Shown in pieces: positions 61,257 to 64,000 of a stretch of DNA of 64,000 nucleotides; positions within the stretch are counted from its first letter, which is position 1, and each line of letters begins with the position of its first letter. A program made the translations under genes and the position numbers. Under the pieces are notes generated by a model that saw nothing but the letters and a program-made list of their open reading frames with translations, was not told where the DNA came from and ran no database searches. The DNA is from CANLDA01 sp964021645 (GTDB taxonomy: Bacteria > Pseudomonadota > Alphaproteobacteria > Rhodobacterales > Rhodobacteraceae), in contig CAXIAD010000004.1 in the NCBI GenBank assembly GCA_964021645.1, positions 34,040 to 98,039 on the forward strand, read 5' to 3'.

Positions 61257-62297
61257 TCACAGCGATACTTCGGGTTTGAACGCATCTGGGATTGCATCCT
61301 CCCCATCCAGGATCAGATCAGCCATAATCTCACCGATCTTGGGAGCCATGCCAAACCCGATCTTAAATCCCCCATTGGCGATGAATTGCCCTGCGCGCAG
61401 CGGGTGCATGCCTAACATCGGGGCGCGGCTTTTGGTGCGTGGGCGCACCCCCGCCCAACGCTCGATGATCTCTGCACCCTGCAAGATGGGCATTGCCGTC
61501 ATCGCCCGCGCAACGACATCGTCTAATTGGGCATCAACCGCTGTTGGGTTCTCAAATTCCCGTTCACTGGTTGATCCAATCGCGACCGTGCCGTCCGCAT
61601 GGGGCACCACATGCACCGCATCGGCAAATAGCTGTGGGGCCAGTGGACGGTTCACCCGCAACAACGCTGCTTGGCCTTTGACACCACTACCAACCTTGAA
61701 CTGAAATTTCTCAGACAACTCCAACAAGCCCTGCCACCCCGTGGCCCAAACAACCGCGCCTTCCTCAGAGCCTTGGGTTACAATCTCGCCGCCCCTTGCG
61801 ATGATGGCCGCCGCGAGTGCTGCACAGGATTGGCGCGGATGAATGCGTGCGCTCAACGTGTCATAGATCAGATATCCGGTTGGCGTCGTCGGTGCCCACT
61901 CGCCAGCCTCTTCTGCGGTGATTACCTTCCAATAGGCCTTGCCCTGCCACAAATCTGCGGCGGTGCCTTCGCGCATTTTGGCAAATTCCAGACTGCGCGC
62001 ATCTATAACGGATTGCAGCCGCCCCGTGCGCCCATACCCCGATGAAACCCCACTCACGCTCTCGATTTCTGCCCAATACGGCTCTGCCATAATCAGGCTG
62101 GCAAACTGAAATGTCTTTTTCACATCCCAATGTTCGGGCGTATGCGGGGCCAATGCGCCCACAATGCCACCGGATGATCCAGCACCCACGCCGCCTGGAT
62201 CAATCACCCGCACATGGGCGCCACGTGACTGACAGGCCCACGCCACTGCAAGCCCAAAGGCACCAGCCCCCATTACCGTCACATCGACCATTGCCAA
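61257..62297 (-). CDS. FAD-dependent oxidoreductase (DAO type)
   Basis: 346 residues. The FAD-binding Rossmann motif VMGAGAFGLAVAWACQSRGAHVRVID starts near residue 9. GIVGALAPHTPEHWDVKK, VVWATGWQG, GSTSERE and the C-terminal GGFKIGFGMAPKIGE are typical of glycine/D-amino acid oxidases and of the oxidase half of MnmC. It is divergent from mnmD, which encodes the methyltransferase half of MnmC, so it could supply the oxidase half (inference). An alternative Met is at 62291. Confidence 0.85.
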   Translation of the reverse strand: MAMVDVTVMGAGAFGLAVAWACQSRGAHVRVIDPGGVGAGSSGGIVGALAPHTPEHWDVKKTFQFASLIMAEPYWAEIESVSGVSSGYGRTGRLQSVIDARSLEFAKMREGTAADLWQGKAYWKVITAEEAGEWAPTTPTGYLIYDTLSARIHPRQSCAALAAAIIARGGEIVTQGSEEGAVVWATGWQGLLELSEKFQFKVGSGVKGQAALLRVNRPLAPQLFADAVHVVPHADGTVAIGSTSEREFENPTAVDAQLDDVVARAMTAMPILQGAEIIERWAGVRPRTKSRAPMLGMHPLRAGQFIANGGFKIGFGMAPKIGEIMADLILDGEDAIPDAFKPEVSL

Positions 62298-62351
62298 ATC
62301 ACCCTTATGTGCCCAATGCTGCGCTTTGCGTATTCTCTAAGGCATTCAATC

Positions 62352-63029
62352 ATGTGCGACCAGATGGCAAAGCTGGAATGGCGGGACGAAGTGATCCCCG
62401 TCTCCACGCGTTTTGATGATCCGTATTTCAGCCTCGACAATGGGTTGGACGAAACCCGCCATGTGTTTTTGGCTGGCAACGAACTGCCTGCACGCTTTGC
62501 GCCGGGGTTTCATATCGCCGAACTGGGCTTTGGCACGGGCCTTAACCTACTGGCCACTTGGGCCGCATGGGAGGCCACAGGCCAAACCACCCCCCTCACC
62601 TTCACCAGCTTTGAGGCATTCCCGATGCAGGCCGATGAAATGGCCCGCGCCCTGACCGCCTTCCCCGAACTTGCCCCCTATGCCACTCGCCTGACCGAGG
62701 CATGGGCTGTCGACAACACGCTTTCCACGCTTAAAGGCATCACCGCACGCGTGATCATCGGTGACGCTCGCACGACGCTGGCCGCACAAACATGGCAGGC
62801 GAATGCATGGTTCCTTGATGGGTTTTCCCCCGCCAAAAACCCCGAACTGTGGGATGCAGACCTGATGACACAGGTTGGCGCACACACATCCCCCGGCGGA
62901 ACAGCTGCCACATATACCGCCGCCGGATTTGTGCGCCGTAATCTGGCAGAGGCAGGTTTCACCGTCACCCGTATTCCCGGCTTTGGCCGCAAACGTCACA
63001 TGACCCAAGCCATAATGAGCACGACATGA
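62352..63029 (+). CDS. mnmD: MnmD, tRNA 5-methylaminomethyl-2-thiouridine-forming methyltransferase
   Basis: 225 residues from ATG 62352 (MCDQMAKLEWRDEVIPVSTRFDDPYFS); Met 62364 is another option. It matches the methyltransferase domain of MnmC: ELGFGTGLNLL (SAM site) near residue 60, and WFLDGFSPAKNPELWDADLM near residue 155. It converts nm5U to mnm5U. It is a stand-alone domain, without the FAD oxidoreductase fused in E. coli. It overlaps the DMT transporter start by 4 bases. Confidence 0.9.
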   Translation: MCDQMAKLEWRDEVIPVSTRFDDPYFSLDNGLDETRHVFLAGNELPARFAPGFHIAELGFGTGLNLLATWAAWEATGQTTPLTFTSFEAFPMQADEMARALTAFPELAPYATRLTEAWAVDNTLSTLKGITARVIIGDARTTLAAQTWQANAWFLDGFSPAKNPELWDADLMTQVGAHTSPGGTAATYTAAGFVRRNLAEAGFTVTRIPGFGRKRHMTQAIMSTT

Positions 63030-63916
63030 GCCAGATCGACACCCAGAACGATTCCCAGCGCGGTATTCTGCTGATGATCGGCGCCACGCTGATTTTTGCT
63101 ATTCAAGACGGCATCTCCAGCCACCTCGCCTCCACCTATAACGTGTTGATGGTGGTGATGATCCGCTACTGGTTCCTTGCTGCCTTTGTGATCATGATCG
63201 CCCTGCGCCACAAGGGCGGGCTGCGTCGCGTCATCACCACGCGCCAACCCATCTTGCAAATCCTGCGCGGCGCGATTTGTGTGATTGAGATTTGCGTCAT
63301 GATCGGCGCCTTCACCCTCTTGGGGCTGGTCGAAAGCCACGCGGTCTTTATCTCCTACCCTCTGATCATAGCAGCCCTTTCCGGCCCCATATTGGGCGAG
63401 CATGTGGGCTGGCGACGTTGGACAGCGATCGGTATCGGGTTTGTCGGGGTGTTGATCATCCTGCAACCCGGCTTTGCAGTGTTTCAACCTGCCGCGATTG
63501 TGGCCCTCGTGGCGGCAACCCTGTTCGCGATCTACGGCTTGCTTACGCGCTATGTGTCGCGCCAAGATGGCTCTGCTACCAGCTTCTTTTATGTGGGGAT
63601 TGTCGGTGTGATCCTGATAACCCCCATTGGCTTGATGTATTGGGAACCGATGGCATCACCGGATTGGGGCTGGATGGCCACCCTATGCGTGACAGGCGCG
63701 CTGGGCCATTGGCTGCTGATCAAATGCTATGAGGCAGCAGAGGCCAGCGCCGTGCAGCCATTCGCCTATCTGCAACTTCCCTTTGCCGCCGCCATTGGGC
63801 TGACATTCTTTGGCGAAGACGTCCGTCTGAATGTGGCAATCGGCGCTGCTTTGGTGGTCGCGGCAGGCCTGTTCACCCTATGGCGTGCTCGCGTCCAGAA
63901 TGATCCAAAAAACTGA
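63026..63916 (+). CDS. DMT (EamA) family transporter
   Basis: 296 residues with about ten membrane helices in two EamA repeats (first GIISSHLAST-like region ILLMIGATLIFAIQDGISSHLA; second PAAIVALVAATLFAIYGLLTRYVS). Exports or imports small metabolites; substrate unknown. Begins in a 4-base overlap with mnmD. The remaining 84 bases of the window hold no gene I can identify. Confidence 0.88.
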   Translation: MSQIDTQNDSQRGILLMIGATLIFAIQDGISSHLASTYNVLMVVMIRYWFLAAFVIMIALRHKGGLRRVITTRQPILQILRGAICVIEICVMIGAFTLLGLVESHAVFISYPLIIAALSGPILGEHVGWRRWTAIGIGFVGVLIILQPGFAVFQPAAIVALVAATLFAIYGLLTRYVSRQDGSATSFFYVGIVGVILITPIGLMYWEPMASPDWGWMATLCVTGALGHWLLIKCYEAAEASAVQPFAYLQLPFAAAIGLTFFGEDVRLNVAIGAALVVAAGLFTLWRARVQNDPKN

Positions 63917-64000
63917 AACAAGGTGAATTAAAGCGTCTCGCCTTTAACTTGAAGCATATGAAAAACCAATGTCCCGATAGCGCCGGAGGCGCGGCAGGGT

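Overview
The window looks like a chromosomal segment from a marine alphaproteobacterium of the Roseobacter group (Rhodobacteraceae). Evidence: the mnmG-rsmG-parA-parB block with a parS site inside rsmG, the hemW-rdgB-rph / hrcA-grpE arrangement, the cysteine-poor ribosomal protein L36, the DUF1203 and GT14-type glycosyltransferase genes, and the protein sequences overall. Genes are dense. No gene-free stretch exceeds about 230 bases, and I see no insertion sequence, prophage, CRISPR array or rRNA. One tRNA (Val-GAC) is present.

Layout. 1-4.1 kb: origin-proximal tRNA/rRNA modification and chromosome partition genes (mnmG partial, rsmG with parS, parA, parB). 4.1-8.7 kb: small membrane protein, hemW, rdgB and rph on the minus strand, divergent from the heat-shock pair hrcA-grpE. 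8.7-17.2 kb: mutS, maeB (malic enzyme with phosphotransacetylase-like tail), a PfkB kinase, msrA, and a class IV aminotransferase coupled to a P-loop sulfotransferase-like gene. 17.3-25.5 kb: argG, ilvA, an HPt protein divergent from a PP2C-type response regulator, a Nudix gene, then the overlapping run hslO-nudL-cca-lysE. 25.6-32.7 kb: ABC exporter, 23S-type RNA methyltransferase, two L,D-transpeptidases, a CAP-domain lipoprotein, two nearly identical copies of a 60-residue membrane protein gene, and hemH. 32.8-37.2 kb: methyltransferase, comF, grxC, nitrilase, marR, N-formylglutamate amidohydrolase, tRNA-Val, rpmJ. 37.4-45.9 kb: a seven-gene minus-strand operon encoding a complete Liv-type ABC importer flanked by two acyl-CoA ligases. 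46.1-49.1 kb: hybrid histidine kinase and response regulator, then a WGR-domain gene. 49.2-53.9 kb: orphan formate dehydrogenase alpha subunit, zinc-finger protein, ABC ATPase, DUF1203. 54-64 kb: GT14 glycosyltransferase divergent from a carbohydrate sulfotransferase-like gene, adenosine kinase, nth, Ada-like repair protein, OmpA lipoprotein, flavin reductase, VOC protein, FAD oxidoreductase divergent from mnmD, DMT transporter.

Most of the window is core metabolism, genome maintenance and envelope functions. The least explained parts are: the duplicated 60-residue membrane protein, with a 112-nt structured insertion after the second copy; the aminotransferase/sulfotransferase-like pair; the double palindrome after the response regulator; a strong ribosome site driving an 8-codon ORF before the ABC exporter; and the transporter operon with two acyl-CoA ligases. 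Base composition appears to drift from AT-richer at the left end (24 of 60 bases G+C at 2101-2160) to GC-rich at the right end (43 of 60 at 62641-62700); these two samples are illustrative only.
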